Assembly: GCF_030035675.1 (NCBI RefSeq)
Contig: NC_084495.1
Coordinates: 9,021,001-9,085,000, forward strand
DNA: 64,000 nucleotides
Origin: Rhineura floridana
Lineage: Eukaryota > Chordata > Lepidosauria > Squamata > Rhineuridae
Reading direction: 5' to 3'
Shown: positions 23,124 through 33,734 of the stretch, piece by piece
Layout of the letters: every line of letters starts with the position of its first letter
How positions within the stretch are numbered: the first letter of the stretch is position 1
Position numbers and translations under genes: made by a program
Notes under the pieces: model-generated
The model's input: only the letters and a program-made list of their open reading frames with translations
Databases searched by the model: none
What the model was told of the DNA's origin: nothing

Positions 23124-23575
23124 AATAGAGATGGGAGACAACGCCAATTCAGTTCACATTTAAAGCTGAATTTATCGAATTCACACTTTCCGAAGCAATC
23201 TGAGAACCGAAATACAGCCATCCTCCGAAATCCGCACTTATCTGAATGTTGCAATGCCGTTCTCCAAGCAAACTGTGTTTATAAAAATGAATATATATGG
23301 GGAAAGTATGCATAAAATGGATACATTAGTGAACATATCATACAAAAATGCATTATATGACAAGCCATTGCTTGCAAAAATGTGTACATCAGTCAAAACT
23401 GTATACAAAAATGTGTTTTATTAGGAGAAATTTGCACTAAAATGCTGAAGAATTTTCATGAGGATTTTTTAAATAGAAATTCGCAAATTGCTGCAGAAAT
23501 GTGGAGAACCAAATTTCAGACTGGAAAAATGAGAACTGAGAAAACCAGAATGGACAGATTTATTCATCCCTGGTA
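23124..23575 (+). mobile_element. AT-rich hAT-like element, family A, best-preserved copy
   Basis: Starts TAGAGATGGGAGACAACGCC and ends TTTATTCATCCCTG; the ends are short imperfect inverted repeats of the TAGRGATG type. The interior has recurring (C/A)AAAAATG units at about 30-37 bp spacing. No coding frame. About 450 bp. Confidence 0.65.
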
Positions 23576-23704
23576 CTAAGTGCAAAGGTCTGACAGATGT
23601 TCTGTGCACAATCAGGTGAATGTGCTTCCCAAAGGGATGTGCCTCTTATGTTCCTAATCCCTGAACAGCTGCTGCTGGTAACGGTAGGCAGGATTGGGCT
23701 AGAT

Positions 23705-23831
23705 CAGGCCTGACCCTCCATATGCTGCTGAACCATAACTCCAATCACCCCTTGCCATTGGCCATGCTTGCTGGGGATGACGGGAGTTGTAGTTCAGCAA
23801 CATCTGGAGGGCCAAAGGTTCCCCACACCTG
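23705..23831. mobile_element. Palindromic hAT MITE, family B, complete, with perfect 8-bp target duplication
   Basis: 127 bp that folds on itself: CCCTCCATATGCTGCTGAAC on the left pairs with GTTCAGCAACATCTGGAGGG on the right. Ends CAGGCCTG and CACACCTG. Flanked by GGCTAGAT at 23697-23704 and again at 23832-23839, exact. This fixes the family as hAT-type. Confidence 0.9.
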
Positions 23832-24431
23832 GGCTAGATAGATCAGAGGTAGCTTTGCTTGTTTCTGGGGACACTCCTCTAGTACCAGCCTGAGCGTTTC
23901 ACGTCTAGGTTGAAGGCAGTGGCAGTTTGGTCAGGGGAGGGCTGTTGTCTTCACATCCTGCTTATGAGCTTCCTGGAAGCATTTGGCTGCCCCCATAAAC
24001 ACATAGCCAAACTCGACAGGCACCTGATCTGATCCAACAGGGTCCTTCTTATCCACCTCAGGTGATGGATGTCAGAATCCCATTAGCGTGGCGGAGCGAG
24101 AGATAAACAGGTTTGATTCCTGGGGGTTCCACGAAGCCCCCCTGCACACATCGCCTGTTGACAGCTCCACCATGCTTTCACAAGCTCCTGTTCCTTTCTG
24201 TGGAGTTTTCACTGGAGAACTTTTACCAGTTGATTCAACAGTAGTACTTGTATATGTGCATGGGAAGGGTAGGATTTGGATTTTTCACCCTAAGAACCAA
24301 AATCTATTGGGCCAAACTTGTGCGGAAGAAAGGGAAAGTATGCCCAACAGAGGCAACATTTTATCCTACATTCCTACCTCAATTAGCCTTGCAACAGGAC
24401 ATAAGCCCTACAAGCATAAACCCGTCATGTA

Positions 24432-24672
24432 ATTCAGGGATAGGGAACCTGTGGCCCTCCAGATATCCAAGTGCCATCAGTCCCAGTCAGCATGGCCAAT
24501 TGTCAGGGATGATTGGCGCCAGAGCCCAGCAACACCTGGCGGGCAACAGGTTCTCCATCTTTGATATAGTTTCGGTGGAGGGGAACCTTTGGCCCTCTAG
24601 ATGCTTGCTGGGGCTGGTGGGATTTGCAGCTCAGCAGCATTTGGGGGGCCAAAGGTTCCCTGCACCTGATAT
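24432..24672. mobile_element. Two adjacent palindromic hAT MITEs, family B
   Basis: First copy about 24436-24565, second about 24575-24668 with a shortened left arm. Flanks of the second, ATATAGTT and ATATAGCT, match at 7 of 8 positions. Confidence 0.7.
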
Positions 24673-26004
24673 AGCTTATTAAAAATAAATTTAAAAAACA
24701 CCCTTTCACTAAAGTCAGTTAAGCCAGATTATGGCAACTACATTCACCAAGATTTCCATTTGAATCCAAGTATTCCAGAGGAAAACATTTTGGAAGCTGC
24801 GCTCATGGTGTTTCAGGGACACAGAGAAGAATTAGTTTCATCAGACATTCCACTGAACAAAATTTAGACATAAGGAAATAATGGAATACAAATCTTAGGG
24901 ACACAGTTTGAAGCAGAGTTGCTGCTGCTGCTGTTTAAGACACACACACAACTTGTTTCCTTGAAGCTGGCAATTTTGCAACCACTTGGGTGTCACTTCC
25001 TTCCCACACCATCCATAAAGTATGTCCAATTTTTAAAGGGCCTCTTAGTTCCCACTTCTCCCCTGGGCACACTTTACCCCATTTTAATCACATACCAAAC
25101 CCCTTCTTGCAACAGCTTTTCCACTCCCACCCATTCTCTTGGCAGGCAACCTACTTTATGGATCTTCTCCCCTGCTGGACCTCAGAATGCCAACTGATAC
25201 AGACTGCTGCCCTTGCATAACCACTTCCTAAGAGAGCAAGCCCCCTTGGAACAGGCTAGCACTTACTTTCGAGTACACCTGCATAGGACTGTGCTACACG
25301 GTGGCAATCCAATACACACTTACTTAAAAAGAAACCCAATTGAACTCAGCAGGGTTCACTTCCCAAGCAGAAATGCATAGTAGGGTCATGCTGTTAAAAC
25401 AGGGAACATTTATAGGTTTTTACCACAGGAAACCATTTCATTTTTTTAAAGTTATTACACCCACTTGCATTACAAAAAAACCCCCACCAAAAAATACCTT
25501 TAACTTTGGCCACCTAGTTGGTTTTAAGAAATTATTTTTTGCTCCTTTTAACCAAAGGCCAAGCTGGACATTCTGGAGCTCTCTTAAATCTTTTCTGAAT
25601 ATCTCCAAGCAAAGGGACTGGCACCCTTCCTACTGTTTTGTATTCAGGATTAACAGTGGTTCACATTATGGAAGTGGGATTCAGTATTAATCCAAGGAGA
25701 AGCACCATCAGCAGGCGATGAGTGACAACAGAAGTCCCCAGCCAGGCACGGTCTGCCTCCCCCACCACCCACGCAAGAATTTGTTACCCCTCCCAGCTCT
25801 AAATTAACCACCTGCAACATTTCAAGTCTCCTCGCAGCCCCTGGGAACCCAAACCCACCCTAATCCTCCTTTAACCCTCTCGACACAAGCTATTTGGCTA
25901 CAGTTACATTCATAGAGGTGTTCCGACAGCTGGGAAGAGCCTCTCCAATGCAGGGCTTTCCCTTTCAGCAGTTCGGAGAGTCGGAGCTCCCACCAGGCTC
26001 AACC

Positions 26005-29000
26005 TCACCCCTCAAAAGGCCTTAGCACTGCTTGCTGTGAAGTTCCTTGCATCGAACCTGCAGGCTTGCACATTGCTGGCTTGTCGGGGGAACAGGCAAA
26101 AGTGGAGCTCGGAGGGATATCGGCCCCTTTCTCTCCCAAAGGAAGAACCCAAGCAAGTTTCTTACCCACATTGTCCCCACCAGGCCTGTGAGAGGCACAT
26201 GTCTCCTGAGGCACAGCAGGAGTCTGCAGAAGCAGGTTGGATGGCCTGTCCATTGGTCTGGGCGCCATTGGAGAGCTGGCCCCATCAGGATGAGGTTTCC
26301 CACCAGGCTCCTTGGAAGAGTTCTGCACAAAAGGTGCTTCTGCACCAGGCTGGTCCGCTGTGCCCCACGTGCTCTGGAAGGCCGGGGCATTCAGATCACA
26401 GTCCCATGATTTCAAGTCTTGAGAGGAAAACTCCTCCCGGTACGACACATCCTGCTGCACCTCAGTCCAAGAAAGGACACCAGCTTCACCTTCTTCCCTT
26501 TCTTCTGGAGAGCTTGGAGCATTTTTCTGGCCTGCATTCATCCCAGGAGAAGCGGGATCCTTTTTGCAGCCACTCCACTGAGACCAAAGGTCAACCGGTT
26601 TAAAGCCATTCTTGAAGAGATGCAAGCTTGCAAGCTCAAACTCCAAACTCTCTGTGTCAAGGGACCGGCTTCTCCTGCAGCTGGACAGAGGCTTCAGCGC
26701 AGGAGGGCTCAGCTCCTGAAGCCGAAGACGACGGGGAAGGCTAGCGACGCCCCAGTTACAGCTTTGGAAAGGGCTCTGGAAATACCCAGGAAACATTCTC
26801 TCATCGCATTCGGCAAAGGATTCTTTAGGGACGTAAGTATCGTCAAAGGCCTCAAAGGATGCAGCGATATCCTCATCAGGGTTCATCTCCAGATGCTGGT
26901 CGCACTCTCCTTCACCTTCCTGTTCCACATCAACAATGTCAAAGGTGACCATTGTCGGGAGGGCAGGGAGGTTCTGAGTGAATGCAGACCCCGAATCAGA
27001 GCTCCCAAGGCTTTCAGAGAGGCTGGAGAAAAGAGTCCCGCTGCTGGTGAACTCCACCAGCGCTTGAGAGAAGTTAACGGCCTGTTCTGGTTCACCTTCG
27101 CTTTCCACGTAGGGTAGCTTTCTGAAGTCAGCTTCAGTTCGGCTGGGTTGCTCATCGTGTGGACAGCTGCGGCAGCTGCGAGTTTTGTAGAAAGGGAAAG
27201 TCACAGTTTTTTCCCGGGCCAAGCCACTTAAAGCATATGATTCAAGCACTGTGCTCTCCGAATTAGAATCCAGCCCAGAGCCGTTCTCCATGAGCTGAAT
27301 AAGGCAACTGCTTTGCACTTTAGGACCGCCACCACTGTCATTATAGTGCTTTTCTGGGCACAGCATCTCTTCGAAGTCTTTCCATTCTTGTTTTTCAGCA
27401 GGAATCCCAGCATTTAGGCCACCTTTCAAAGCACAAGGGGCAATTTGATCACAGCCAAGGCAACTCGGACTCTTGTCAATTAAATTGGCCGCTCTCAGGT
27501 TACATTCAGTATGCAGCTTTTCCCTGGGATTCTGGCCTTTGCTGAGCACATTTAAGTCTTTCAAGGCTGACTCCCTCTGCATCTCCCAATAGAGCAGTTG
27601 CTTCTGAATGGCAGCCAGCCTTTCCTCCTCCGTTTCCATTCCTTCGCTCTTCTGACCCGTTATCCGGACCAAATCCTTCTCACCAGGGGAAGCAAAGTCC
27701 AAGAACTGGCTCATGGAAAAGATCTCCGGAGGGGATTGTCTCCTATCAAACCAGGGTTCATCTACTTGAGAGGGACTCAGGAGTGCATCATCAGGTTCAT
27801 AGAATTCATACAGTGCATCGCCACTGTAGCTGTCCCTTGGAAGGCGGTCCTTCTTGATTTCTTCAAGCCCATCACCAGCTTCATCGTCAGGACCTGGAGT
27901 GGTTGAGTCATAATAGCCCTCGTCACTATTGGGAGCAGATTCCTGTTGATCGCTGTGTGGTGTTAAGAGATCCATGTCGCTCCTGTTGCCTTCAGAATAG
28001 AGGTGAGCTTCTGGCTTGCCACCATTCACACCCTGAAGCTCACATTTTGTCATGAGCTCTGGTAGGTGTGCTTCATAGGCACCATTCGCTTTGACTGAGC
28101 CTTCCCACACCTGTTGGAGATACTCCTCTATCTCATCAGGCATGGCCATTTCCTCCCCTCCCCCCTGATAAGTAACCAGGCAAGAACTCCTCTTGGCAGC
28201 ATCCCTGCTGCGCTCTGCAGAGGTGGAGCTCTCAGTGATGCTGTCGATATCTGGTTCAGCAATGATGTCTCCGCAGCCGGTTAGGGAATCAAAGCTTTTA
28301 AGGGAAGTAACATCCCCAAACATCAAGCTGAGTTGGTCCCCAGATGGGACGCAAGGAGGGCTGTTGTCTAGGTCCTCTGGCTGGAGAGCATCGGGGAGTT
28401 CACCATACACAGAGTTAGCACAGAGGGCGTCATCCGCGTCCATCTCCACATCCTGAGAGACTTCGCCACTCGCAACTCCCCTGGCTGCCTCCCCAACAAA
28501 GCTGCTTCTGTCAGTCACCAGTTGGCCCATCTCTCTTGACTCATCAAGACCAGCTGCTGTTCCAGGCAAAGCATCATCACGAAAACGCTCCCCACGTTCC
28601 GGAAGAAGCACCACGCTTTTCTGACTCCCCTCCTTCAAGGCCTGCTGAGTTTCGGGGGCCCTCTGCTTATTCGCTCTGGTCTCCTCTTCAGCCGCAGCAT
28701 CCCTCAAAGTCCACTCTTGCAGCTCTGTCCGCTCGGGTTCAGCACCTTTGTTCTTTCTGTGGCGCCGGATGCTGTTGAAGAGCCCTCGGAGCCCTTTCTT
28801 CGACCGGGGAATGAACAAGGATTTCTCTCCGCCAGGCTTCTTCTCAAAGCCCTCGGGACTTCCCGACAGAGATGTCGTCTGCCGGGCAAAACCGATCCCG
28901 AGGCCGGCATCCGCTCCCAAGACAGCGCTCTGAGAACTCGGCAGCTGGGGAGCAGGGAAGTCTGTCCCCCCGTCCAAAGGGCTCCTGAGAGCCCCCGAGT

Positions 29001-29343
29001 TGGCATCTTCATGCCCCACGTCGCTGATGCCATCGTGCGTCTTGCTCTTGCTCAGGCCCTTCTTTGGCACGCCCTTTCCTGGGCCTTTGCTTTTCCCACC
29101 AAAGAAGCTCGGCAGGGTGCAGATGCTTCTCTTCCCGCCAAAGAGCTTAAAGGCCGTCTTCTTCAGCTTCCCAGCAGGGGCCTGCGGGCGATTTGGCTCC
29201 GCCATGGCAAAAGAAGCATCGCTCTGCTCGGAGAGCCGGTCAGCAGCCCCATTCTCCTCCAGCAGCCGGCGACGACCATCCTCTCCCAACGGAGATTTGG
29301 CTCCAGCTTGATCCCCAGCGCAGGCGGCTTCTGTAGCAGCCAT
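26005..29343 (-). CDS. AMER1: AMER1 (WTX/FAM123B), APC membrane recruitment protein 1, complete coding exon
   Basis: Open frame of 1112 codons in one exon, as in human AMER1 (1135 aa). The family binds PtdIns(4,5)P2 at the plasma membrane, recruits APC and modulates Wnt/beta-catenin signalling. Visible blocks: lysine-rich N-terminal module LKKTAFKLFGGKR (about 60-72) with CTLPSFFGG and KKGLSKSKTHDG (about 75-105); basic KKGLRGLFNSIRRHRK (182-197); FGDVTSLKSFDSLTGCGDI (342-360); RSSCLVTYQGGGEEMA (385-400); SDQQESAPNSDEGYYDSTTP (464-483); RDSYSGDALYEFYEPDD (503-519); METEEERLAAIQKQLLYWE (569-587); VNFSQALVEFTSSGTLFSSL (756-775); RRSRSLDTE (890-898). Several of these coincide with regions known to bind APC in the family. 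The start is fixed by an in-frame TAA five codons upstream (29361-29359); the context has G at -3 and G at +4. Stop TGA at 26007-26005. The long acidic tract and REA-type repeats of mammalian AMER1 are absent, and I see no ETGE motif. The frame looks intact. Confidence 0.97.
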   Translation of the reverse strand: MAATEAACAGDQAGAKSPLGEDGRRRLLEENGAADRLSEQSDASFAMAEPNRPQAPAGKLKKTAFKLFGGKRSICTLPSFFGGKSKGPGKGVPKKGLSKSKTHDGISDVGHEDANSGALRSPLDGGTDFPAPQLPSSQSAVLGADAGLGIGFARQTTSLSGSPEGFEKKPGGEKSLFIPRSKKGLRGLFNSIRRHRKNKGAEPERTELQEWTLRDAAAEEETRANKQRAPETQQALKEGSQKSVVLLPERGERFRDDALPGTAAGLDESREMGQLVTDRSSFVGEAARGVASGEVSQDVEMDADDALCANSVYGELPDALQPEDLDNSPPCVPSGDQLSLMFGDVTSLKSFDSLTGCGDIIAEPDIDSITESSTSAERSRDAAKRSSCLVTYQGGGEEMAMPDEIEEYLQQVWEGSVKANGAYEAHLPELMTKCELQGVNGGKPEAHLYSEGNRSDMDLLTPHSDQQESAPNSDEGYYDSTTPGPDDEAGDGLEEIKKDRLPRDSYSGDALYEFYEPDDALLSPSQVDEPWFDRRQSPPEIFSMSQFLDFASPGEKDLVRITGQKSEGMETEEERLAAIQKQLLYWEMQRESALKDLNVLSKGQNPREKLHTECNLRAANLIDKSPSCLGCDQIAPCALKGGLNAGIPAEKQEWKDFEEMLCPEKHYNDSGGGPKVQSSCLIQLMENGSGLDSNSESTVLESYALSGLAREKTVTFPFYKTRSCRSCPHDEQPSRTEADFRKLPYVESEGEPEQAVNFSQALVEFTSSGTLFSSLSESLGSSDSGSAFTQNLPALPTMVTFDIVDVEQEGEGECDQHLEMNPDEDIAASFEAFDDTYVPKESFAECDERMFPGYFQSPFQSCNWGVASLPRRLRLQELSPPALKPLSSCRRSRSLDTESLEFELASLHLFKNGFKPVDLWSQWSGCKKDPASPGMNAGQKNAPSSPEEREEGEAGVLSWTEVQQDVSYREEFSSQDLKSWDCDLNAPAFQSTWGTADQPGAEAPFVQNSSKEPGGKPHPDGASSPMAPRPMDRPSNLLLQTPAVPQETCASHRPGGDNVGKKLAWVLPLGEKGADIPPSSTFACSPDKPAMCKPAGSMQGTSQQAVLRPFEG

Positions 29344-29428
29344 TCCGGCAGTGTGGATTTAGCTGAAACGGAAGGCTCCCGTGGCGGCATCTTCTTCAAC
29401 GTGCTCCGGGCAAAGCATGACGGCTGAG
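29344..29428 (-). other. AMER1: AMER1 5' UTR part of exon 2, with splice acceptor and two upstream ATGs
   Basis: On the minus strand a pyrimidine-rich tract runs into two close AG dinucleotides, so the exon starts at 29428 or 29423. Between acceptor and start codon are two upstream ATGs. The first (29418) opens a 19-codon frame that ends at the in-frame TAA at 29361-29359. The second (29390) opens a 75-codon frame that runs past the AMER1 start and ends at 29163. Choice of acceptor is inference. Confidence 0.7.
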
Positions 29429-30179
29429 CTAAAAAAAGGGAGAGGGAAGGGGAAAGGGGAGGGACAAAAGAAGAACGAACAAACAAACATCAGGAGAGGA
29501 TATTGATGCTAAAAGTTATTTCATAGCCTTCTGGGGTCATCCAAGTGTATCGTAACCAAGCAAACCAGGGTTACAACTGCTGCCCTGCTCAAGGTCCCCA
29601 CACCTCTAAAGGTGGGCGCCTGGCAGAGATGCAACAAATGGGGGGAAAGCTGCATATTTTGCCCAGATGTTAAAAAGCATAGGAGCCTATGTCGGGAAAG
29701 GGGTTGGCAGCCTTAGGTGGGAAACTTCAAATGCTCACGAATGGATGTTACATTTAATTGTCATACAAGAGTGTTCTCTCTCTCTCTCTCTCCTCCCCCC
29801 ACTCCCAACTGATTAACGGGAGGCCTAGGAGAGGGTATCAGGGGGGTGTTTGAGAAAGAAACAGGGTCCCTAACAAGAGGACACCAATCAAGTCCTACCA
29901 GAGCTTCTTTCCTTTCCTTTTTGGGAGGGAGTTAATGCAGGTAGTGATTTTGATGCTGAGACTAGGACAGGCCAAAGCCACCCGCTCAGGGAAATGCAAG
30001 TAGCTCTGCAAGGCTGTTAATCCCAGTCCTGGATCTCTCATTAAGAGTGAGCACCCATCAGGACCCTTCTAGTTTAAAAGCAGAGACAAGCTTCAATGAG
30101 CACAGAAAAAAAAACAACTAGGCACCACATAGAATCCATCCTAGATCCTACTCTCTTTCCTCCCCCCCCCCATTTTAGT

Positions 30180-30400
30180 GTTTTTTATTTACTTAATTAA
30201 TTTTCATTTATATGCCACCTTTTCTCCAAAGAGCTGAAGGTGGCGTACATGGTCCTCCCTCTCCCCATCTTATCCTCACAACAACCCTGTCTAGTAGGTT
30301 AGGCTACGACTGGCCCAAAGTCACCCAGCGAGTTTCATGGCTGAGCGGGGATTTCAGACCTGGTCTCCCAGCACTCTAGCCACGGCACTGGCTCTTAAAA
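30180..30400 (-). mobile_element. tRNA-derived SINE with L2-like tail
   Basis: On the minus strand: head ending AGACCAGGTCTGAAATCCC, GGGTGACTTTGGGCC, then GTTGTGAGGATAAGATGGGG and an L2-type tail GGTGGCATATAAATGAAAA. The plus-strand relative is at 54413. Confidence 0.75.
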
Positions 30401-31032
30401 GTTAGTGCTACATTGGAAATAACTCCACCAAAAACAAAATAGCCTCATGTCAGTTATTTGTGGATTTTTTAAAGAGGATTAGACAGGTTCCTTTTTTGAA
30501 TGCCCCCAGGCAATTCTCAGTTGCCGTAGACTATCAGGTAAATGGCTATTTACAACCCTTGATTATAGCAGGGAACTTGACCAACAAGGTCTCTAGAAAA
30601 TCTTTACCAAAGGTACCAACAATGAATTTCAGTTAGAGACGATCTACTAGTGTGAGGAAAGGTGCAATGCTGACCCGGCAGGTGGCAATCAGAGCCATCA
30701 TATTGGAATTCAAAATGGCTGTTGCATACAGTATTCACATTTTGGTCAATATCTTACCTACGGTAAGAAAATCAATTCAAATCACATAGTCAACATTGCA
30801 TAAACCCAAGAGATCAATCAATTGAAACATTCCTACATAGATATGTCCTGTTTAAGAATATCTTGAGAGAGCTGCTGTGATTAAATTCCTGAGTCTAGTC
30901 TAGTTGGATAACTACGCAGAGATCTGTCAATGAATCCCAGTCTATCTTCCACCTGCTCTCTGCTAAAAAGTACCCAGAGTGGGACAGGAAGAGGTTATTC
31001 TGAGGCTGTACCTGTACTAGACATTTGCACAT

Positions 31033-31200
31033 TTTTATTTTTAACATTTATATCCCACTTTTCTTCCATCATGGAACCACAAGTGGTATACATATAATTT
31101 CCAGCCACCCATCCAGACACTGACCAGACCTAGATCTGCTTGGCATCAGCAAGGGGATGGCATAAAGTGCCTTCAGACCATACCCTGATGGTCCTAAGCC
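31033..31200 (-). mobile_element. 5S rRNA-derived SINE (copy 1)
   Basis: Minus strand reads GTATGGTCTGAAGGCAC, CCAAGCAGATCTAGGTCTGG, TCAGTGTCTGGATGGG and then an L2-like tail GTGGGATATAAATG. The 5S rRNA segment AAGCTAAGCAGGGTC...GGATGGGAGACC is recognisable but decayed. Copies 2 and 3 at 40190 and 53085 are better preserved. Confidence 0.75.
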
Positions 31201-31249
31201 GCGGAAGCAACCCAGAATGAAGGCCTGAGGCTGCAGGCAAAAATATTCC

Positions 31250-31390
31250 TATTAGGCCAGTCACTACCACTCAGCCCGACCTACCTTACAGGACTGTTGT
31301 GAAGATAAAGTAGGGAGGAGGGGAGGGACAACACCATGTATGCTGCCTTGAGTTCCTTAGAAGAAAGGCAGGATACAAAATTAATACATA
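31250..31390 (+). mobile_element. SINE 3' part with L2-like tail
   Basis: CCTTACAGGACTGTTGTGAA, then GCCTTGAGTTCCTTAGAAGA and GGCAGGATACAAAATTAATA. Confidence 0.6.
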
Positions 31391-31608
31391 ATTTCCTAGC
31401 TAAGGCACTCACATTGGAAAACAAAGGCCAAAATTTCCCCCCATTTCCTCACTTCCTAGGCTTCATCCACCAGCTGTGTTTCACCAAAAGCTGCCTGAAG
31501 AAGTACTTGCTCATCAGAACAAGCTTAAAACATCATCGCCCCTCTGGATGGAGAGGAAAAGCATTCTCTCCAATAAGCCAACTTTTAACAGCACATCAAA
31601 TCGCTCTT

Positions 31609-32135
31609 AGAATCATAGAATCATAGAATAGTAGAGTTGGAAGGGGCCTATAAGGCCATCAAGTCCAACCCCCTGTGCAATGCAGGAATCCAAATCAAAG
31701 CATTCCCGAGAGATGGCTGTCCAGATACCCCTTGAATGCCTCCAGTGTCAGAGAGCCCAATACCTCTCTAGGTAATTGGTACCATTGTCATATGGCTCTA
31801 ACAGTTAGGAAGTTTTTCCTGATGTCCTGTTGAAATCTGGCTTCCTGCAACTTGAGCCCATTATTCCGTGTCCTGCACTCTGGGACGATCGAGAAGAGAT
31901 CCCGGCCCTCCTCTGTGTGACAACCTTTCATGTACTTGAAGAGTGCTATCATATCTCCCCTCAGTCTTCTCTTCTCCAGGCTAAACATGACCAGTCCTTT
32001 CACTCTCTCCTCACAGGGCTTTGTTTCCAGTCCCCTGATCATCCTTGTTGCCCTCCTCTGAACCTGTTCCAGTTTGGCTGCATCCTTCTTGAAGTGCGGA
32101 GACCAGAACTGGATGCAGCCTTTCGCTCTCACATG
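31609..32135 (-). mobile_element. CR1 LINE 3' end
   Basis: Minus-strand frame with FWSPHFKKDAAKLEQVQRRA and TRMIRGLETKPCEERVKGL, then a 3' UTR ending in repeated ATTCTATGATTC. Same region and very similar sequence to the copy at 14985-15875. Confidence 0.9.
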
Positions 32136-32365
32136 GCTTGACACTTCTTCCAGCCAGAATGGAACAGCCTTTCAGATGGGTTACCTCAACCATCACCATC
32201 AGCCGTGCAAACAAATTCTAAATCGATGAGCTCGTGTCACACACATGTTGGGGGGTGGTCCACTTTAAACAACTGGTCTTCATGGAAAGCACCTTCATAA
32301 GAGTTTCCATTACAATGACTCTCCCTTGCTGGGGGTCTTCAAGCAGAAGCTGAGCAGCCATATTT

Positions 32366-32502
32366 GGGGGATGGGGAACCTTTGGCCCTCCAGATGTTGC
32401 TGGACTACAACTCCCATCATCCCCAGCCATTAGCCATACTGACTGGGGCTGATGGGAGTTTCAGTTCAGGAACATGTGGAGGGCCACAGGTTTCCAAAAC
32501 CT
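32366..32502. mobile_element. Palindromic hAT MITE, family B
   Basis: GGGGAACCTTTGGCCCTCCA, GGACTACAACTCCCATCATC, GGGGCTGATGGGAGTTTCAG and GGAGGGCCACAGGTTTCC. Confidence 0.85.
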
Positions 32503-32999
32503 GCTCTCAATCTAGATTTCCTACACTGAGCAGGAAATTGGACTTGGTGACCTATGAGATCACCTTTAACACTGTAAGCCAGGCCAGATCTTTAGCTCTC
32601 CCACCTCCTGCTGGCCAAATTTGACAGGTGGATGGGGAAATTAGCAGAAAGCAGCTGCTGCAAGCACACAGATGCTCACCAGTGCTTGGTGGGGATTCTG
32701 TAGGGTCAGAGTGCTTGGAGGCTGGGTAATGGGCGTATGCTCAGGGGACAGGTGCCTCTCTATTATCCATCCTTGCCCTCACCCCCATCATCTCCCTGGC
32801 TCTGACACCAGAGGGATTTCAGAGCTATGGAGTTTCTCATGAGTAAGGAAGCAGTACTCCCCAAGCCTAGCAGTCATTCTCAGCTTGACTGAACCCTGTT
32901 ATTTCTGTTTATCTCACTTTCCAAATCTATGGCACGGGCCAAATTAGATTAGACACGTGAGGGAGACTCGTGATTTGGACAACTGAATAGAGCAGGGAA

Positions 33000-33125
33000 A
33001 GCCAGCATGGTGCCCTATGGATGTTGCTGGACTTCAGCTTCCATCATCCCTGAGCACTGGGCATGCTGGTTGGGGCTGACGGGACTTGGAGTCCAACAAC
33101 ATTTAGAGGGCACCAGGCTAGGGCA
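33000..33125. mobile_element. Palindromic hAT MITE, family B
   Basis: GGATGTTGCTGGACTTCAGC pairs with GGAGTCCAACAACATTTAGA around GCATGCTGGTTGGGGCTGAC. Confidence 0.75.
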
Positions 33126-33304
33126 GGCTGGTTTACCCCATAATAAATGCATCAGCTTTTGCAAGAGGTGCCACAAGACACTTGTTTTTTCAGCAATGGA
33201 CAAAAACCACAGATAAGAAGGAAACTCAGCATACCAAAGTGATTATTTTACTCTCAGACACTTAAATCTAGACACAATCCAAAGAAACAAACTTCCACTG
33301 AAAA

Positions 33305-33505
33305 TCATCAGGACTTGAAGCTGCCTTATCTCGAGTCAGACCATTGGTCCATTGAGCTCAGTATTGTTGACAAGGAGTGGCAGCAGCTCTCTAGGTTTTC
33401 AGGCAGGAGCCTCTCCCAGCTCTACCTGGAGAGGCCAGAGAGTGAATTGGGGACCTTTTGTATGCAAGGCAGATGCTCTGCCACTGAACTACAGCCTTTC
33501 CCCAA
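33305..33505 (-). mobile_element. tRNA-derived SINE
   Basis: Same family as 8403-8592, reversed: GCAGATGCTCTGCCACTGAA is the reverse of the tRNA-like A-box region, with ATTGGTCCATTGAGCTCAGT at the far end. Confidence 0.8.
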
Positions 33506-33734
33506 GACATGACAAAAAACCTGGGTTTGTATTGCAGTGTGAAGGCCTGGGGAAAAGAATCCCCCTCCCCCCCATGATTTCACATCTCTGTGATGGATGC
33601 AGCCAATGCTAAGGAGTGGGATAAAACAACACTTCCAAACAGGTATTTGTCTCATTCACACAAAGCATTTTTAGATGTACAGCCAGGGAATTGGGGGGAG
33701 ACAAGAGAGAAAGCCTCTTCCATGCACTCAGGAC

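Larger units (their letters stand above)
16090..26004 (-). other. AMER1: AMER1 3' UTR and/or downstream flank, end not determined
   Basis: Human AMER1 has a long 3' UTR of several kb, so part of this stretch is probably transcribed. Minus-strand AATAAA hexamers occur near 23557 and 23415 (inside a repeat), near 18068 and near 16246; none is convincing enough to place the end. The non-repeat parts (16090-16640, 16780-18885, 19010-19985, 20190-21137, 22000-23120, 24675-26004) show no coding frame or RNA gene that I recognise. A CTG run lies near 24919-24935. Confidence 0.4.

Noticed and set aside
26037-29427. Several long plus-strand frames (100-236 codons) opposite the AMER1 exon
   Set aside because: They are antisense shadows of the 1112-codon AMER1 frame in GC-rich sequence and resemble no family.
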